The notes: generated by a model from the letters alone, not told the origin. A stretch of DNA of 64,000 nt from Pseudomonas sp. SCA2728.1_7 (GCF_018138145.1 NZ_CP073104.1:3658001-3722000); one strand, 5' to 3'; shown: positions 26,041 to 39,159, numbered from the stretch's first letter. Numbers and translations are program-made.

Positions 26041-29000
26041 TCACTGCGGGTTGGCACGAGTGCTGGAAAGCAACGATTTCAGGTTGGCAGCCTTGGGCTT
26101 GACCAGCCAGAAACGGCGCAAGTAGTCATCGAGGTTTTCGGCGAGTTCACGACCCCACTCGCTGTCGGTTTCCGCGACGTACTCGTTCAGCACGTTTTGC
26201 AGGTGGCTGCGATAGGCTTCCATCGCCTCACCGCTGATCCGCTGGATTTCCACCAGTTCGTGGTTGACCCGGTCAACGAAGGTGTTGTCCTGATCGAGCA
26301 CGTAGGCGAAACCACCGGTCATGCCAGAGCCGAAGTTGTAACCGGTCTTGCCCAGAACGCAGACAAAACCACCGGTCATGTACTCACAGCAGTGATCGCC
26401 AGTGCCTTCCACAACCGTGTGGGCACCGGAGTTGCGCACGGCGAAACGCTCGCCTGCGGTGCCGGCGGCGAACAGCTTGCCGCCCGTGGCGCCGTACAGG
26501 CAGGTGTTGCCGATGATGGCGCTTTCCTGAGTTTTGTAAACGCTGCCCTTCGGCGGCACGATGGTCAGCTTGCCACCGGTCATGCCTTTGCCGACGTAGT
26601 CGTTGGCGTCGCCTTCGAGGTACATGTTCAGACCGCCGGCGTTCCACACGCCGAAGCTCTGCCCGGCAGTGCCTTTGAAGCGGAAGGTGATCGGCGCTTT
26701 CGCCATGCCCTGGTTGCCGTGCTTGCGGGCGATTTCGCCAGAGATCCGCGCGCCGATCGAACGATCGCAGTTGCAGATGTCCAGATCGAACTCGGCGCCG
26801 CTCATGTCGTTGATCGCCGACGACGCCATTTCGACCATTTTCTCGGCCAGCAGGCCTTGGTCGAACGGCGGGTTACGCTCAACGCCGCAGAATTGTGGCT
26901 TGTCCGCCGGGATGTGATCGCTGCCCAACAGCGGCGTCAGGTCCAGATGGTTTTGCTTGGCGGTCTGGCCCTCGAGGATTTCCAGCAGATCGGTACGACC
27001 GATCAGCTCTTCGAGGGAGCGCACGCCGAGCTTGGCCAGCCACTCACGGGTTTCTTCGGCGACGTAGGTGAAGAAGTTCACCACCATGTCGACGGTACCG
27101 ATGTAGTGATCCTTGCGCAGCTTCTCGTTCTGCGTCGCAACGCCGGTGGCGCAGTTGTTCAGGTGGCAGATACGCAGGTATTTGCAACCCAGCGCGATCA
27201 TTGGCGCAGTACCGAAGCCGAAGCTCTCGGCGCCGAGAATTGCAGCCTTGATCACGTCGAGGCCGGTTTTCAGGCCGCCGTCGGTCTGCACCCGGACTTT
27301 GCCACGCAGGTCGTTGCCGCGCAGGGTCTGGTGAGTTTCGGCGAGGCCGAGTTCCCACGGTGCGCCAGCGTATTTGATCGAGGTCAGCGGCGAAGCACCG
27401 GTACCACCGTCGTAACCGGAAATGGTGATCAAGTCCGCATAGGCCTTGGCCACACCGGCGGCGATGGTGCCGACGCCCGCTTCGGCGACGAGTTTCACCG
27501 AAACCAGCGCCTTCGGGTTGACCTGTTTCAGGTCGAAAATCAGCTGCGACAAGTCTTCGATCGAATAGATGTCGTGGTGCGGCGGCGGCGAAATCAGGGT
27601 CACGCCCGGCACTGCGTAACGCAGCTTGGCGATCAGCCCGTTGACCTTGCCACCCGGCAGTTGCCCGCCTTCGCCCGGCTTGGCGCCTTGCGCGACCTTG
27701 ATCTGCAGCACTTCGGCGTTGACCAGGTATTCAGGGGTTACACCGAAACGACCCGTCGCGACCTGCTTGATTTTCGAGCTCTTGATGGTGCCGTAACGCG
27801 CAGGGTCTTCACCGCCTTCGCCGGAGTTCGAACGCGCACCGAGGCGGTTCATGGCTTCGGCCAAGGCTTCGTGAGCTTCCGGCGACAGTGCGCCCAGCGA
27901 GATACCGGCGGAGTCAAAGCGCTTGAGCACCGATTCCAGCGGCTCGATTTCACTGATGTCCAGCGGCGTGTCGAGGGTCTTGACCTTGAACAGGTCGCGG
28001 ATCATCGACACCGGACGGTTGTCCACCAGCGAGGTGTATTCCTTGAACTTGGCGTAGTCGCCCTGCTGCACGGCGGCTTGCAGGGTGTTGACCACGTCCG
28101 GGTTATAGGCGTGATATTCGCCACCGTGGACGAACTTCAGCAGACCGCCCTGCTGGATCGGCTTGCGCGGACTCCAGGCTTCGGTGGCCAGTGCTTTCTG
28201 CTCGGCTTCGATGTCGACGAAACGCGCACCCTTGATGCGGCTCGGCACGCCACGGAAGCTCAGATCGCAGACTTCTTCGGACAGGCCGATCGCTTCGAAC
28301 AATTGTGCTCCGCGGTAGGAAGCGATGGTCGAAATGCCCATCTTCGACAGGATCTTCAGCAGACCTTTGGTGATGCCTTTGCGGTAGTTCTTGAACACCT
28401 CATAGAGGTCGCCCAGCACTTCACCGGTACGGATCAGGTCGCCCAGCACTTCGTAGGCCAGGAACGGATACACCGCCGAGGCGCCGAAACCGATCAGCAC
28501 CGCAAAGTGATGCGGGTCACGGGCGGTCGCGGTTTCAACGAGGATGTTGGAATCGCAACGCAGGCCTTTTTCGGTCAGGCGATGGTGTACGGCACCGGTC
28601 GCCAGCGAAGCGTGGATCGGCAGCTTGCCCGGGGCGATATGACGGTCGCTCAGGACGATCTGGGTACGCCCGCCGCGCACGGCTTCTTCAGCCTGATCGG
28701 CGACATTGCGGATCGCCGCTTCGAGGCCGACGCTTTCGTCGTAGTTGAGGTCGATGATCGCCCGTTCGAAACCCGGACGGTCGAGGTTCATCAGCGAGCG
28801 CCACTTGGCCGGCGAGATCACCGGCGAGCTGAGGATCACGCGCGAGGCGTGTTCCGGCGACTCCTGGAAAATGTTGCGCTCGGCACCGAGGCAGATTTCC
28901 AGCGACATCACGATCGCTTCACGCAGCGGGTCGATCGGCGGGTTGGTGACCTGCGCGAACTGCTGACGGAAATAGTCGTACGGCGTACGCACGCGCTGCG

Positions 29001-30486
29001 ACAGCACAGCCATCGGTGTGTCGTCGCCCATCGAACCAACGGCTTCGTAGCCTTGCTCGCCGAGTGGGCGCAGGACCTGATCGCGCTCTTCGAACGTGAC
29101 CTGATACATCTTCATGTATTGCTTGAGCTGATCGACGTCGTAAAACGCCGAACCGTGGTCGTTGTCTTCCATGGTCGCCTGAATGCGCAGGGCATTCTTG
29201 CGCAGCCATTGCTTGTATGGATGACGGGATTTCAGACGGTTGTCGATCGCATCGGTGTCGAGGATCTGCCCGGTTTCGGTGTCCACGGCGAAGATCTGGC
29301 CAGGGCCGACACGGCCTTTGGCAATCACGTCTTCAGGCTTGTAGTCCCACACACCGATTTCCGAGGCGAGGGTGATGAAACCGTTGGTGGTGGTGACCCA
29401 GCGCGCCGGGCGCAGACCGTTACGGTCGAGCAGGCACACCGCGTAACGACCGTCGGTCATCACCACGCCGGCCGGGCCGTCCCACGGCTCCATGTGCATC
29501 GAGTTGTACTCGTAGAACGCACGCAGATCCGGGTCCATGGTTTCAACGTTCTGCCACGCCGGCGGAATGATCATCCGCACGCCACGGAACAGGTCGATGC
29601 CACCGGTGACCATCAGTTCGAGCATGTTGTCCATGCTCGAGGAGTCGGAGCCAACACGGTTGACCAGCGGGCCGAGTTCTTCCAGATCCATCAGATCATT
29701 GGTGAACTTGGTCCGACGAGCCTGTGCCCAGTTGCGGTTACCGGTGATGGTGTTGATCTCGCCGTTGTGGGCGAGGAAGCGGAATGGCTGGGCCAGCGGC
29801 CATTTCGGCAGGGTGTTGGTGGAGAAGCGCTGGTGGAACACGCAGATCGCGGTTTGCAGGCGCTCGTCGCTCAGGTCTGGATAAAATGCGGCCAGGTCGG
29901 CCGGCATCATCAGGCCTTTATAGATGATGGTCTTGTGCGAAAAGCTGCAGATGTAGTGGTCGGAATCGACTGCGTTGGCCACCGACGAACGGCGACGCGC
30001 ACTGAACAGCTTCACGGCCATGTCCTGATCACTCAGGCCTTCGCCGCCGATGTACACCTGCTCGATCTGCGGCAGGCGCTCAAGGGCGAGGCGGCCGAGG
30101 ACGCTGGTGTCGATTGGCACTTTGCGCCAGCCGATCAGTTGCAGGCCTTCAGCGAGGATCTCGCGGTTCATGTTCTCGCGAGCGGCTTCGGCCTTGGCCG
30201 GATCCTGGTTGAAGAAGACCATGCCCACTGCATATTGCTTGGGCAGCTCGACGCTGAAGGTTTCCTGGGCAATGGCTCGCAGGAACGCGTCAGGTTTTTG
30301 AATCAGCAGACCGCAACCGTCACCGGTCTTGCCGTCGGCATTAATCCCACCGCGGTGGGTCATGCAGGTCAGGGCCTCGATGGCCGTTTGCAAAAGGGTA
30401 TGACTGGGCTCGCCCTGCATGTGGGCTATCAGGCCGAAACCGCAGTTATCCTTGAATTCATCTGGTTGGTACAGACCTGCTTTCAT
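26041..30486 (-). CDS. gltB: Glutamate synthase (NADPH) large subunit
   Basis: This 1481-residue alpha subunit combines an N-terminal class II glutaminase, a central domain, the FMN/Fe-S synthase domain and a C-terminal beta-helix domain. The precursor starts [20 protein letters not shown]; the propeptide is removed so that Cys15 becomes the N-terminal nucleophile. The synthase domain shows [32 protein letters not shown] and [13 protein letters not shown], whose Cys residues bind the 3Fe-4S cluster. The C-terminal repeats contain GGKLTIVPP and GEGNTC-like turns. I use ATG 30486 rather than the GTG two codons upstream, because the purine-rich GGTGAGAAA is better spaced from it and Pseudomonas relatives start [11 protein letters not shown]. 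Confidence 0.97.
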   Translation of the reverse strand: MKAGLYQPDEFKDNCGFGLIAHMQGEPSHTLLQTAIEALTCMTHRGGINADGKTGDGCGLLIQKPDAFLRAIAQETFSVELPKQYAVGMVFFNQDPAKAEAARENMNREILAEGLQLIGWRKVPIDTSVLGRLALERLPQIEQVYIGGEGLSDQDMAVKLFSARRRSSVANAVDSDHYICSFSHKTIIYKGLMMPADLAAFYPDLSDERLQTAICVFHQRFSTNTLPKWPLAQPFRFLAHNGEINTITGNRNWAQARRTKFTNDLMDLEELGPLVNRVGSDSSSMDNMLELMVTGGIDLFRGVRMIIPPAWQNVETMDPDLRAFYEYNSMHMEPWDGPAGVVMTDGRYAVCLLDRNGLRPARWVTTTNGFITLASEIGVWDYKPEDVIAKGRVGPGQIFAVDTETGQILDTDAIDNRLKSRHPYKQWLRKNALRIQATMEDNDHGSAFYDVDQLKQYMKMYQVTFEERDQVLRPLGEQGYEAVGSMGDDTPMAVLSQRVRTPYDYFRQQFAQVTNPPIDPLREAIVMSLEICLGAERNIFQESPEHASRVILSSPVISPAKWRSLMNLDRPGFERAIIDLNYDESVGLEAAIRNVADQAEEAVRGGRTQIVLSDRHIAPGKLPIHASLATGAVHHRLTEKGLRCDSNILVETATARDPHHFAVLIGFGASAVYPFLAYEVLGDLIRTGEVLGDLYEVFKNYRKGITKGLLKILSKMGISTIASYRGAQLFEAIGLSEEVCDLSFRGVPSRIKGARFVDIEAEQKALATEAWSPRKPIQQGGLLKFVHGGEYHAYNPDVVNTLQAAVQQGDYAKFKEYTSLVDNRPVSMIRDLFKVKTLDTPLDISEIEPLESVLKRFDSAGISLGALSPEAHEALAEAMNRLGARSNSGEGGEDPARYGTIKSSKIKQVATGRFGVTPEYLVNAEVLQIKVAQGAKPGEGGQLPGGKVNGLIAKLRYAVPGVTLISPPPHHDIYSIEDLSQLIFDLKQVNPKALVSVKLVAEAGVGTIAAGVAKAYADLITISGYDGGTGASPLTSIKYAGAPWELGLAETHQTLRGNDLRGKVRVQTDGGLKTGLDVIKAAILGAESFGFGTAPMIALGCKYLRICHLNNCATGVATQNEKLRKDHYIGTVDMVVNFFTYVAEETREWLAKLGVRSLEELIGRTDLLEILEGQTAKQNHLDLTPLLGSDHIPADKPQFCGVERNPPFDQGLLAEKMVEMASSAINDMSGAEFDLDICNCDRSIGARISGEIARKHGNQGMAKAPITFRFKGTAGQSFGVWNAGGLNMYLEGDANDYVGKGMTGGKLTIVPPKGSVYKTQESAIIGNTCLYGATGGKLFAAGTAGERFAVRNSGAHTVVEGTGDHCCEYMTGGFVCVLGKTGYNFGSGMTGGFAYVLDQDNTFVDRVNHELVEIQRISGEAMEAYRSHLQNVLNEYVAETDSEWGRELAENLDDYLRRFWLVKPKAANLKSLLSSTRANPQ

Positions 30487-30835
30487 AGACACTTTCTCAC
30501 CAGGCTGCCTCTTTTCGAGGCAAATTTCTTTTCAATTCAACCACTTGCATCCCGCGCCGAACGTACGCCAGCTTAGCAGGGGCAAAAGGGTGGTCATTGT
30601 ACACAGCGACACAGAGGCTCACAAATTTGACGACGAAATGTCGCAAATTCATGTCGCATTTGTGAAAGGTTTAAAGCGATCTGCTGTGCTAGTCAAAACT
30701 TTTTTAATTTTGACCGCAACGACTCAAAGACTACTGTGACGCAGACACCACAAGGCACGCGACCTGGAAGGAAGCGCGCACTCGTAGAAATTTTGAGGTG
30801 CTTGGAGAGGCGGCCTGGGTAAGGCCGCCGAATCT
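30487..30835. other. gltBD leader and promoter region
   Basis: There is no gene in these 349 bases. On the minus strand TTGACT (30691-30696) lies 15-17 bases before TTTAAACC (30668-30675), a possible weak gltB promoter. Two direct copies of ATGTCGCA (30638-30645 and 30651-30658) lie just downstream of it. Near 30810-30830 a GC-rich stem (GGCGGCC/GGCCGCC) follows the AAA-SPOR gene and may end its transcript, though it lacks a T-run. Confidence 0.4.
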
Positions 30836-32428
30836 TCAGCGAGTTGTTGCCAGTTCCTGTTGGACGCTGGCGACAGTGCGAGGCCAAGGTTTACCAGCCT
30901 GAACCTTCGCTGGCAAGGCCTTGATGGCAGAAACGGCTGCATCACGATTGGCGAAGTTGCCGTAGGTGATCACGTAAAGCGGTTTGCCGTTGAGAACTTT
31001 CTTGAAATAACGGTACTCGCCGCCCTGCTCTTTGACGAAGTTTTGCGCAGCGGCTTCGGAGCTGGTGCCGAGGATCTGCACCACATAGTTGCCGGTCGGC
31101 TGGCCGGCGTACCAGCTGCCACCAGCAGCCTTGGCGACGGTCACCGGCTTCTCGGCCGGTTTGGCAGCCGCGGCTGGCTTGGCTGGCGCTGGAGCTGGTT
31201 TGGCGACTGGCGCGGCCGGAGCAGGCTTGGCGGTGGCAACTTGCGTCGGCGCCGGCGTCGGCTTGGCCGCTGGCAACGGAACCGGTGTCGGCGCAGGGCC
31301 GGCCGGAACGCCCGCAGGCGGTGCGGAGGTAGTAACGGTCGGCGGGGTGTCGCTGGAACCTTCCAGCGGTACGCCATCGTCGCCTTCGGTAATGCCACCG
31401 GCCGCTTCGGCCAACGGACCGCGCATTACCGGTTGCGAGTTGCCGACCAGCGGCAGCGGCATCGGCTGTGTATTACCGGCGAACTCGACGTTCGGTGCGC
31501 CGCCATTGGCTGCGCCCTGGCCCAATGGCAACTGTGCCTGTTCATTGGCCGGTGCACCGGTGGTCGGCGCCTTGTTGCGACCCGGCATCAGCCAGGCGGC
31601 AGCGACCGCGACCACAACGACGGCGGAAATCGCCAATACGTGTTTCTTCGGCATGTTGAACCCCATACTTGGACGCTTGACCGCTGAGCGGCTGGCAATC
31701 ATGACTTCGATCAGAGCATCGCGAGCGACCTGGTTGATGTTGCCCGGCCAACCCTCGGCACTTTCGTGAATATCAGAGATCTGATCCGCGCTGAAAAGTT
31801 CGACACCCCGGCCAGCACCTTCGAGCCGTTGGTCGAGATACTCGCGGGTTTCTTCTTCGGTGTACGGCTGCAATTCAATGACGTGGAAACGCTCTTCCTC
31901 AAGGTGCAAAGCCTCGAGCTGAGCAATCAGCGACGATTCACCGAACAGGAACACGTGCGGGCGACCTTCCGGTGCGCCGGCACCCAGTGCCATCAGCGCT
32001 TCGAGGGCGGATTCATCGAGCTGCTCGGCGTCATCCACCAACAGATAGACTTCCTGGCCGGTCAGCGCGAGTTGCACCACTTGATCCAGAATCGCGCCAA
32101 CTTCGGCCTGAGCGACGTTCAGTGCCTGCGCAACCTGGCGCAGCACGCCAGCGGCATCACCGGCACCACGGGCGGAAACCACCACGCTCTGCACCGACTG
32201 TTTGTTGGTGCTGGCGACCAGCGCCTGACGCAACAACGTCTTGCCACTGCCCTGCGGCCCGGTGACCACCAGCAGCAATTGGCTGTAACGCGCCAGATGG
32301 TGCAGTTGACCCAGTACCGGTTTGCGCTGGGCCGGGAAGAACTTGAAGCCCGGCACGCGTGGCGCGAACGGGTCGTGACTTAACTGGAAATGGCCGAGGA
32401 ACGCCTCGTCGGCATGCAAACTAGTCAT
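30836..32428 (-). CDS. AAA ATPase with C-terminal SPOR domain (DamX-like)
   Basis: This 530-residue protein starts with an ExeA/GspA-like AAA domain, Walker A GPQGSGKTLLRQ near residue 58 and Walker B-like VYLLVDDAEQL near residue 128. One membrane span follows (HVLAISAVVVVAVAAAWLM, about 275-293). A long Pro/Ala/Thr-rich linker comes next, then a SPOR domain at about 445-525 (GNYVVQILGTSSEAAAQNFV and on). SPOR domains bind denuded septal peptidoglycan, so the C-terminus should be periplasmic at the division site, as in DamX. It is the last gene of the pil-aro operon, ten bases after aroB, the same order as dam-region genes in enterics. Confidence 0.85.
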   Translation of the reverse strand: MTSLHADEAFLGHFQLSHDPFAPRVPGFKFFPAQRKPVLGQLHHLARYSQLLLVVTGPQGSGKTLLRQALVASTNKQSVQSVVVSARGAGDAAGVLRQVAQALNVAQAEVGAILDQVVQLALTGQEVYLLVDDAEQLDESALEALMALGAGAPEGRPHVFLFGESSLIAQLEALHLEEERFHVIELQPYTEEETREYLDQRLEGAGRGVELFSADQISDIHESAEGWPGNINQVARDALIEVMIASRSAVKRPSMGFNMPKKHVLAISAVVVVAVAAAWLMPGRNKAPTTGAPANEQAQLPLGQGAANGGAPNVEFAGNTQPMPLPLVGNSQPVMRGPLAEAAGGITEGDDGVPLEGSSDTPPTVTTSAPPAGVPAGPAPTPVPLPAAKPTPAPTQVATAKPAPAAPVAKPAPAPAKPAAAAKPAEKPVTVAKAAGGSWYAGQPTGNYVVQILGTSSEAAAQNFVKEQGGEYRYFKKVLNGKPLYVITYGNFANRDAAVSAIKALPAKVQAGKPWPRTVASVQQELATTR

Positions 32429-32438
32429 CGGAATCTTA

Positions 32439-33539
32439 TTAACCTTTAAGCTGAGCCAGGGCGCGGTAATCCGCTCCCAGCGTGGCCTGTAGAACCTCTT
32501 TCGGATAATCGTCGGTCACTACCGCTTCGCCCATCCGGCGCAGCAGCACCAGGCGCAGACGACCGTCGATCACTTTTTTATCAATTGCCATGTGTTCCAG
32601 GAAATCGGCTTCGGTCATTTCCGTCGGCGGGATCACCGGCAGACCGGCGCGCTGGAACAGACGAATGCCGCGATCACGCTCCTGCTCGCTGATCCAGCCC
32701 AGACGCGCAGACATCTCCAGCGCCATCACGGTGCCAGCCGCCACCGCCTCCCCGTGCAACCAGACACCATAGCCCATGTGGGTCTCGATGGCGTGGCCGA
32801 AGGTGTGGCCAAGGTTGAGCGTGGCACGTACGCCGGTTTCCTTCTCATCGGCGCCGACCACCGCAGCCTTGGCTGCGCAGGAGCGCTCGATCGCGTAAGT
32901 CAGGGCTTTCTGATCCAGCCCACGCAGGGCATCGACGTTTTCTTCGAGCCAGGTCAGGAACGGCTCGTCACAGATAAGCCCGTATTTGATGACTTCGGCC
33001 AGACCGGCGGACAGCTCGCGCTCTGGCAGGGTTTTCAGGGACGCCGTATCGATCAGCACCACGTTCGGCTGATAGAACGCGCCGACCATGTTCTTGCCCA
33101 ACGGATGGTTGATGCCGGTCTTGCCGCCCACCGACGAATCGACCTGGGACAGCAACGTCGTAGGGATCTGGATAAAGTCGACACCGCGCTGGTAGCAGGC
33201 AGCGGCGAAGCCGGCCATGTCGCCGATCACCCCGCCGCCGAGGGCGATCACGGTGGTGCGGCGGTCATGACGGGCGGTCAGCAGACCGTCGAAGATCAGT
33301 TGCAGGGTTTCCCAGTTCTTGAAGGCCTCGCCGTCCGGCAGCACCACGGAGATCACCGAGAACTGCGCCAGGCTGCGAGTCAGACGCTCAAGATAGAGCG
33401 GCGCAACGATCTCGTTGGAGATGATTGCCACCTGCCGCCCATGGATATGCGGTGCCAGCAACTCGGGCTGATCCAACAAACCTTCGCCAATATGAATCGG
33501 GTAGCTGCGCTCGCCTAGATCGACCTTGAGTGTCTGCAT
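32439..33539 (-). CDS. aroB: 3-dehydroquinate synthase
   Basis: This 366-residue enzyme makes 3-dehydroquinate from DAHP, the second step of the shikimate pathway, using NAD and a metal. Conserved blocks are [32 protein letters not shown] (NAD binding), [25 protein letters not shown] and [12 protein letters not shown] with the metal-binding His residues. It follows aroK by about 150 bases and precedes the AAA-SPOR gene by ten. It feeds the aromatic pool, including the chorismate from which 4-hydroxybenzoate for ubiquinone and probably aryl polyenes is drawn. Confidence 0.97.
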   Translation of the reverse strand: MQTLKVDLGERSYPIHIGEGLLDQPELLAPHIHGRQVAIISNEIVAPLYLERLTRSLAQFSVISVVLPDGEAFKNWETLQLIFDGLLTARHDRRTTVIALGGGVIGDMAGFAAACYQRGVDFIQIPTTLLSQVDSSVGGKTGINHPLGKNMVGAFYQPNVVLIDTASLKTLPERELSAGLAEVIKYGLICDEPFLTWLEENVDALRGLDQKALTYAIERSCAAKAAVVGADEKETGVRATLNLGHTFGHAIETHMGYGVWLHGEAVAAGTVMALEMSARLGWISEQERDRGIRLFQRAGLPVIPPTEMTEADFLEHMAIDKKVIDGRLRLVLLRRMGEAVVTDDYPKEVLQATLGADYRALAQLKG

Positions 33540-33691
33540 GTGTCCCCACAGTGAAGATGGAAGCAGGCGTCCTGCCCTGAATTATTGGTTATCTGCGGCC
33601 TATAGCGGGTATGACGCCGCTCGCACGCCATCCGCCACAACCTCGACGGGCTGTGACAGGACGCCGAGGATAGCGCATTTCGAGCGCTGCT

Positions 33692-34210
33692 TTAACGGGG
33701 AGGAAGTTGCGCCAGACGATCGAGAATGTCGAGCACCACCATGCGTGGCGGCCGTTCGTCGGTTTCCACCACCAGATCGGCGATTTCCCGATACAGCGGA
33801 TCACGGATCGCCAGCAGGTCACGCAGGGTTTTCTCCGGATTGGCAGTGCGCAGCAACGGTCGATTGCGGTCACGCGAAGTGCGGCCGACCTGCTGTTCGA
33901 CGGAGGCGTGCAGATACACCACTCGCCCCCCCTCATGCAGGGCCTTGCGATTGGCATCGCGCATGACTGCGCCACCGCCGGTCGCCAACACCACGCCATC
34001 GAACGCGCACAGCTCGGCAATCATCGCCTGCTCACGGTCGCGAAAGCCGGGTTCGCCTTCCTTGTCGAAGATCCACGGGATATTGGCGCCCGTGCGCAGT
34101 TCAATTTCCTTGTCGGAATCTTTGAACGGCAGGCGCAGCTCTTTGGCCAGTAACCGGCCGATGGTGCTTTTGCCAGCACCCATCGGTCCTACAAGAATCA
34201 AATTTCGCAC
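33692..34210 (-). CDS. aroK: Shikimate kinase
   Basis: This 172-residue kinase phosphorylates shikimate at O3 with ATP. The P-loop is [12 protein letters not shown] (residues 6-17), the shikimate-binding DSDKEIE and FRDRE follow, and the GGGAVM block (Walker B equivalent) and the RNRPLL lid Arg region are intact. It begins four bases after the pilQ stop, placing it in the pilMNOPQ operon, the classical pseudomonad arrangement. Confidence 0.96.
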   Translation of the reverse strand: MRNLILVGPMGAGKSTIGRLLAKELRLPFKDSDKEIELRTGANIPWIFDKEGEPGFRDREQAMIAELCAFDGVVLATGGGAVMRDANRKALHEGGRVVYLHASVEQQVGRTSRDRNRPLLRTANPEKTLRDLLAIRDPLYREIADLVVETDERPPRMVVLDILDRLAQLPPR

Positions 34211-34214
34211 AGAA

Positions 34215-36257
34215 TCAACGACTCACAGCAATCGCCTGGTTATTCATGATACGTGGTGTGAGAAATACCAGCAGCTCGGATTTTTTCTCCGAAACCACAT
34301 CACGCCGGAAAAGGCGGCCAAGATACGGCACATCGCCAAGAAATGGCACCTTATCTACGACCTTGCTTTGAGTATTTGAGAAAACACCGCCAATCACGAT
34401 GGTTTCGCCGTCGTTGACCAGCACCTTGGCGTTGACCTCGTTTTTCTTGATCGGCGGCACATCCTGCACTTTGTTCAGGTAATCCGGTTCGTCCTTGGTG
34501 ACCTTGACCTCCATGATGATCCGGTTGTCCGGGGTGATCTGCGGGGTGACTTCCAGCGACAGCGAAGCCTCCTTGAACGACACCGAGGTTGCACCGCTGG
34601 AGCTGGCTTCCTGATACGGAATTTCGGTGCCTTTGAGGATTTTTGCGGTTTCCTTGTCGGAGGTGACCACCTTCGGCTGCGAGACGATTTCGCCGTTACC
34701 GGTCTTCTCCATCGCGGTCAGTTCGAGATCGAGCAGCACGTTGTCGGTGATGAAGGCGATGCCGATCCCTGAAGTATTGCCCACTGTGCCCATGTCGACG
34801 AACGGTGAGTTGGTACTGGTGCTGCCTGGCGTACCGATGGTCGTCGATGAACCGTTGACCCCGGAAGCGTTCCAGTTGCCCTTGTTCTGGATCGAACCGC
34901 CCCAGCGCACGCCGAGGCTTTTGTCATAATCGACGTTGGCTTCGACAATTCGCGCTTCGATCATCACCTGACGCACTGGAATATCCAGTTGCGCCACGAT
35001 CCGCCGCAGTTCGTCGAGACGATCCTGAGTCTGGTAGGCAATGATGTTGTTGGTTCGCTCATCGACGGTGATCGAACCACGTTCATCGATTTTTGCTTCG
35101 GCGCTTGTCACCGACTGAAACAGCTTGGCGATGTCCGCCGCCTTCGCGTAGTTCACTTGCAGCAGCTCACGGCGCAACGGCGCCAGCTCGGCGATCTGTT
35201 TCTGCGACTCCAGTTCCTGACGCTCGCGGGCAGCGATTTCATCGGCCGGCGCCACCAGCAGCACGTTGCCGATCTTGCGTTTATCCAGGCCTTTGGTTTT
35301 CAACACCAGATCCAGCGCCTGATCCCACGGCACGTTTTGCAGGCGCAAGGTAATGCCACCCTGCACCGTGTCGCTGGCGACCAGATTGAGATTGGTGAAG
35401 TCGGCGATCAGTTGCAGCACCGAGCGCACATCAATGTCCTGGAAGTTCAGCGAAAGCTTTTCGCCAACGTACGCCTGACGGTCAGCGTTGCGTTTTTGCA
35501 GGTCATCGACCGTCATTGGGCGGATGCTGACGGTCAGTTTGTTGTCGGTCTGGAAGGTCGAGTACTCGTAAGTACCACTGGGTTCTACGGTAATAACCGT
35601 GCGATCAGCGGTCACCCCGGCATTGACGAACTGCACCGGCGTGGCGAAATCCTTGACGTCGAGGCGTACCCGCAGCTTGTCCGGCAGCTGCGTGCGGGCA
35701 AAGCTGAGGATGATCTTGCCGTCATGTTCCTGAATATCCGGGGCAATGGTCGGGTCGGACAGATCGATGACGACATTGCCTTCACCTGCCGTACCGCGCT
35801 GGAAGTCCACACCGCGAATCGCGCGGTTTTTCGGCACAAAGGCCTTGGCGGGTGCAGGACGCGGCGCCGCTGCCGGTGCGCCCTGACCAACCACCACGAA
35901 CAGGTTATTGCCTTCGACCCGCGTGGTGTAAGGCGCCAGCTGCGTGAGACTGACAATCAGCCGCGTCCGCTCCTTGGCCTCGACCACCGTGGCCGTGCGC
36001 GCATTACCACTGCCCAGATCAAGATTCTTGCTGGCCAACTGACTGGCGACACCGGGCAGATCCAGCGCAATTCGCGCCGGTGACTCAGTGGTGTAACCCT
36101 TGGCTTGCGGCGGCGGGCCGTCGAACGACAACTTCAGCTCGACGCGATCACCCGGCAACGCTGCCACATCCAGCGTCTTCAGATTGGCCGCGAGTACCAT
36201 CGGCGACATCAGCGCTATCCATAGCGAAAAACCGAGGGTGGAGAAAATCCTGTTCAT
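34215..36257 (-). CDS. pilQ: Type IV pilus secretin PilQ
   Basis: This 680-residue precursor has an N-terminal signal peptide ([16 protein letters not shown]). Two AMIN peptidoglycan-binding domains lie to about residue 250. The secretin N0/N1 domains follow ([26 protein letters not shown]), and the secretin barrel domain occupies the last 250 residues ([27 protein letters not shown] and [15 protein letters not shown]). It forms the outer membrane gate through which the pilus passes. It is the fifth gene of pilMNOPQ, and the spacing to pilP (13 bases) fits one operon. Confidence 0.96.
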   Translation of the reverse strand: MNRIFSTLGFSLWIALMSPMVLAANLKTLDVAALPGDRVELKLSFDGPPPQAKGYTTESPARIALDLPGVASQLASKNLDLGSGNARTATVVEAKERTRLIVSLTQLAPYTTRVEGNNLFVVVGQGAPAAAPRPAPAKAFVPKNRAIRGVDFQRGTAGEGNVVIDLSDPTIAPDIQEHDGKIILSFARTQLPDKLRVRLDVKDFATPVQFVNAGVTADRTVITVEPSGTYEYSTFQTDNKLTVSIRPMTVDDLQKRNADRQAYVGEKLSLNFQDIDVRSVLQLIADFTNLNLVASDTVQGGITLRLQNVPWDQALDLVLKTKGLDKRKIGNVLLVAPADEIAARERQELESQKQIAELAPLRRELLQVNYAKAADIAKLFQSVTSAEAKIDERGSITVDERTNNIIAYQTQDRLDELRRIVAQLDIPVRQVMIEARIVEANVDYDKSLGVRWGGSIQNKGNWNASGVNGSSTTIGTPGSTSTNSPFVDMGTVGNTSGIGIAFITDNVLLDLELTAMEKTGNGEIVSQPKVVTSDKETAKILKGTEIPYQEASSSGATSVSFKEASLSLEVTPQITPDNRIIMEVKVTKDEPDYLNKVQDVPPIKKNEVNAKVLVNDGETIVIGGVFSNTQSKVVDKVPFLGDVPYLGRLFRRDVVSEKKSELLVFLTPRIMNNQAIAVSR

Positions 36258-36270
36258 TGTTCGACTTCCA

Positions 36271-36798
36271 CTATGAGTGCTCTTTCAAAGGAATGGTGCG
36301 CGGACGCTCCAACCAGGCGCCTTCGCCGTCGGGAACGATCTCGACCACATCGACCTGGGTGGCACTGATGGCGACGATGCGACCGTCGTTGCGCCCCAGG
36401 TAATCGCCGACTTTCAACCGATGCACGCCGCCAGCACCGCGCAGCAGCGCGAAGGAGCCGGAAGCATTGGCAATCGTGCCGACCATCTCGAACTGCTCGA
36501 TGTTGAAACCTTCGAGGTATTGCTTGACCCGATTGGGGTCGGGTTTGACGTTGCGTGACCCGTGTTTCTGCCCGGCCAGATCAACGCGCACCTGGCGCGA
36601 GAACGGACTGCGCAGGTTGGCCGCGCTGTAAGTGAATGTTGGGTAAGACCGGAATGTCGGGGTTGGTTCAATCTTGCCTGCCGGGCGCAGGCGCACTTCA
36701 TTCAGGTAGGCGTCGAGATCGCTGAAGTCGTCATTGCCACCACAACCGTTCAACGCGAGCAGCGTCATCGCCAACGCGATACAACGAATCGGGGTCAT
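36271..36798 (-). CDS. pilP: Type IV pilus inner membrane lipoprotein PilP
   Basis: This 175-residue lipoprotein has signal peptide MTPIRCIALAMTLLALNGC and lipobox LNGC. The C-terminal beta-sandwich includes FEMVGTIANASGSFALLRGAGGVHRLKVGDYLGRNDGRI, the homology region that contacts PilQ. It links the PilMNO inner membrane complex to the secretin. The start overlaps the pilO stop by four bases. Confidence 0.95.
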   Translation of the reverse strand: MTPIRCIALAMTLLALNGCGGNDDFSDLDAYLNEVRLRPAGKIEPTPTFRSYPTFTYSAANLRSPFSRQVRVDLAGQKHGSRNVKPDPNRVKQYLEGFNIEQFEMVGTIANASGSFALLRGAGGVHRLKVGDYLGRNDGRIVAISATQVDVVEIVPDGEGAWLERPRTIPLKEHS

Positions 36799-37418
36799 TT
36801 CTGCAGCCCCTTGTCGTTATAGCGGTAGGTCTTGGCAAGGATGCTCATGCGCAGCTTCGGCCCGCCTTCTTTATCGGCAGGAGCGAGTTCGAAATCATGC
36901 AGGGTGACGATGCGCGGCAGTCCAGCCACGCCGCTGACGAAGGTGGCGAGATCGTGATAGGCCCCGGTGACGGTGATCTGAATCGGCAGTTCTATGTAGA
37001 ACTGCTGGGTGACCTCCGGCAGCAGTTTGATCTCTTCGAACTCCAGACCACTGCCCAGACCGGTACGGGTGATGTCTTCGAGCAGCCCCGGCACTTCGGT
37101 ATCACTGGGCAATTGTCGCAGCAACACGCCGAAGGTGTTTTCCATCTCCTTCATTTGCTGGGTGTACAGCTCAAGGTTGGCTGAAAGACGCGCCTTGCTG
37201 GCGAACTGCTCCTTGAGCATGGCCTCTTCTTCGCGCTTGGCCTCCAGCTGGTTTTCCAGATCACTGGTGAAAAAGTTATAGCCAAGCGCCAACACCAGCA
37301 CCATCAACAGCGCTCCGGCGATAAATTTCACCGCCGCCGGCCAGGAACCGATATTGCTGGTGTCGAGATCGTTGAAATCGATGTCGCGCAGACTTTGCAG
37401 CCATTCGGACGGCTTCAT
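36795..37418 (-). CDS. pilO: Type IV pilus alignment protein PilO
   Basis: This 207-residue protein has a short cytoplasmic N-terminus, one span (FIAGALLMVLVLALGYNFF, about 30-48), a coiled coil (LENQLEAKREEEAMLKEQFASK) and a ferredoxin-like periplasmic domain. It pairs with PilN to form the heterodimer of the alignment complex. It overlaps pilN and pilP by four bases on each side. Confidence 0.95.
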   Translation of the reverse strand: MKPSEWLQSLRDIDFNDLDTSNIGSWPAAVKFIAGALLMVLVLALGYNFFTSDLENQLEAKREEEAMLKEQFASKARLSANLELYTQQMKEMENTFGVLLRQLPSDTEVPGLLEDITRTGLGSGLEFEEIKLLPEVTQQFYIELPIQITVTGAYHDLATFVSGVAGLPRIVTLHDFELAPADKEGGPKLRMSILAKTYRYNDKGLQK

Positions 37419-37980
37419 TGCTCGTCCTCCACGGCATGCGGCTGGGTCTGCCGTACGGTCAGTTCAAACGTGTTGGTCTGGTCCACTTGGCCGGCGGTCG
37501 TCGCCTTGACTTCGTTGAGACTCGGCGCATCGAACCAGTCCGATGCCTCGAGATTGCGCATCAGGTCCGAAACGCGGTTGTTGGATTCTGCGGCGCCACT
37601 GATCGACAGGGTTTTGCCGGTCATTTTCACTTCTGTGAAATACACGCCGTCCGGCAGCGTACGCGCCAGCTGATCAAAGATTCGCCCGCTGACCTGCCGG
37701 TTGCCCTGCAGGTCCTGGATGATGCGCATGCGCTCGACCAGTTGCTGGCGGTGCGCTTTGAGTTCGCTGATCTGCTTGATCCGCTCGTCAACCACGGCGA
37801 TCTGCTTGCCGATGTAGTCGTTGCGCGCCACTTGCCGCTCAATGGCCGCGCTGATGACCTGATCAGCAATCAGCACCGCGCCCACCGAGCCGACCAACAC
37901 GCCGATCAAGGCCAGCAGAAAGCGTTTGCGCCGTTCTTCGCGGCGCTCTTCGCGCCAGGGCAGGAGGTTGATCCGCGCCA

Positions 37981-37981
<1 letters not shown>
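37415..37981 (-). CDS. pilN: Type IV pilus alignment protein PilN
   Basis: This 188-residue protein starts MARINLLPWREERREERRKR; the INLLPWR motif is the segment that docks into the groove of PilM. One span follows (FLLALIGVLVGSVGAVLIA), then a coiled coil and a ferredoxin-like periplasmic domain. It overlaps pilM by one base and pilO by four. Confidence 0.96.
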
Positions 37982-39072
<1,091 letters not shown>

Positions 39073-39153
39073 TTACGGACTCTGTAATACGCATTGCGTT
39101 CCTTCACCCCGTCTTGACAGAAGCGCAAATGACGCCCCCAACAGAAAAGTGCT

Positions 39154-39159
39154 TATAAT
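39154..39159 (+). promoter_or_regulatory. Possible -10 element of mrcA
   Basis: A perfect TATAAT lies 102 bases before the mrcA start in the pilM-mrcA divergent gap. No good -35 stands 16-18 bases upstream; a TTGACA at 39114-39119 is 34 bases away. Confidence 0.3.

Noticed and set aside
26197..30576. Open frame of 1459 codons on the plus strand opposite gltB
   Set aside because: It mirrors the codon pattern of gltB in high-GC DNA, resembles no protein I know and has no ribosome site; gltB is unambiguous.
39114..39159. TTGACA and TATAAT before mrcA as one promoter
   Set aside because: They are 34 bases apart, about twice the required spacing, so they cannot be a -35/-10 pair.
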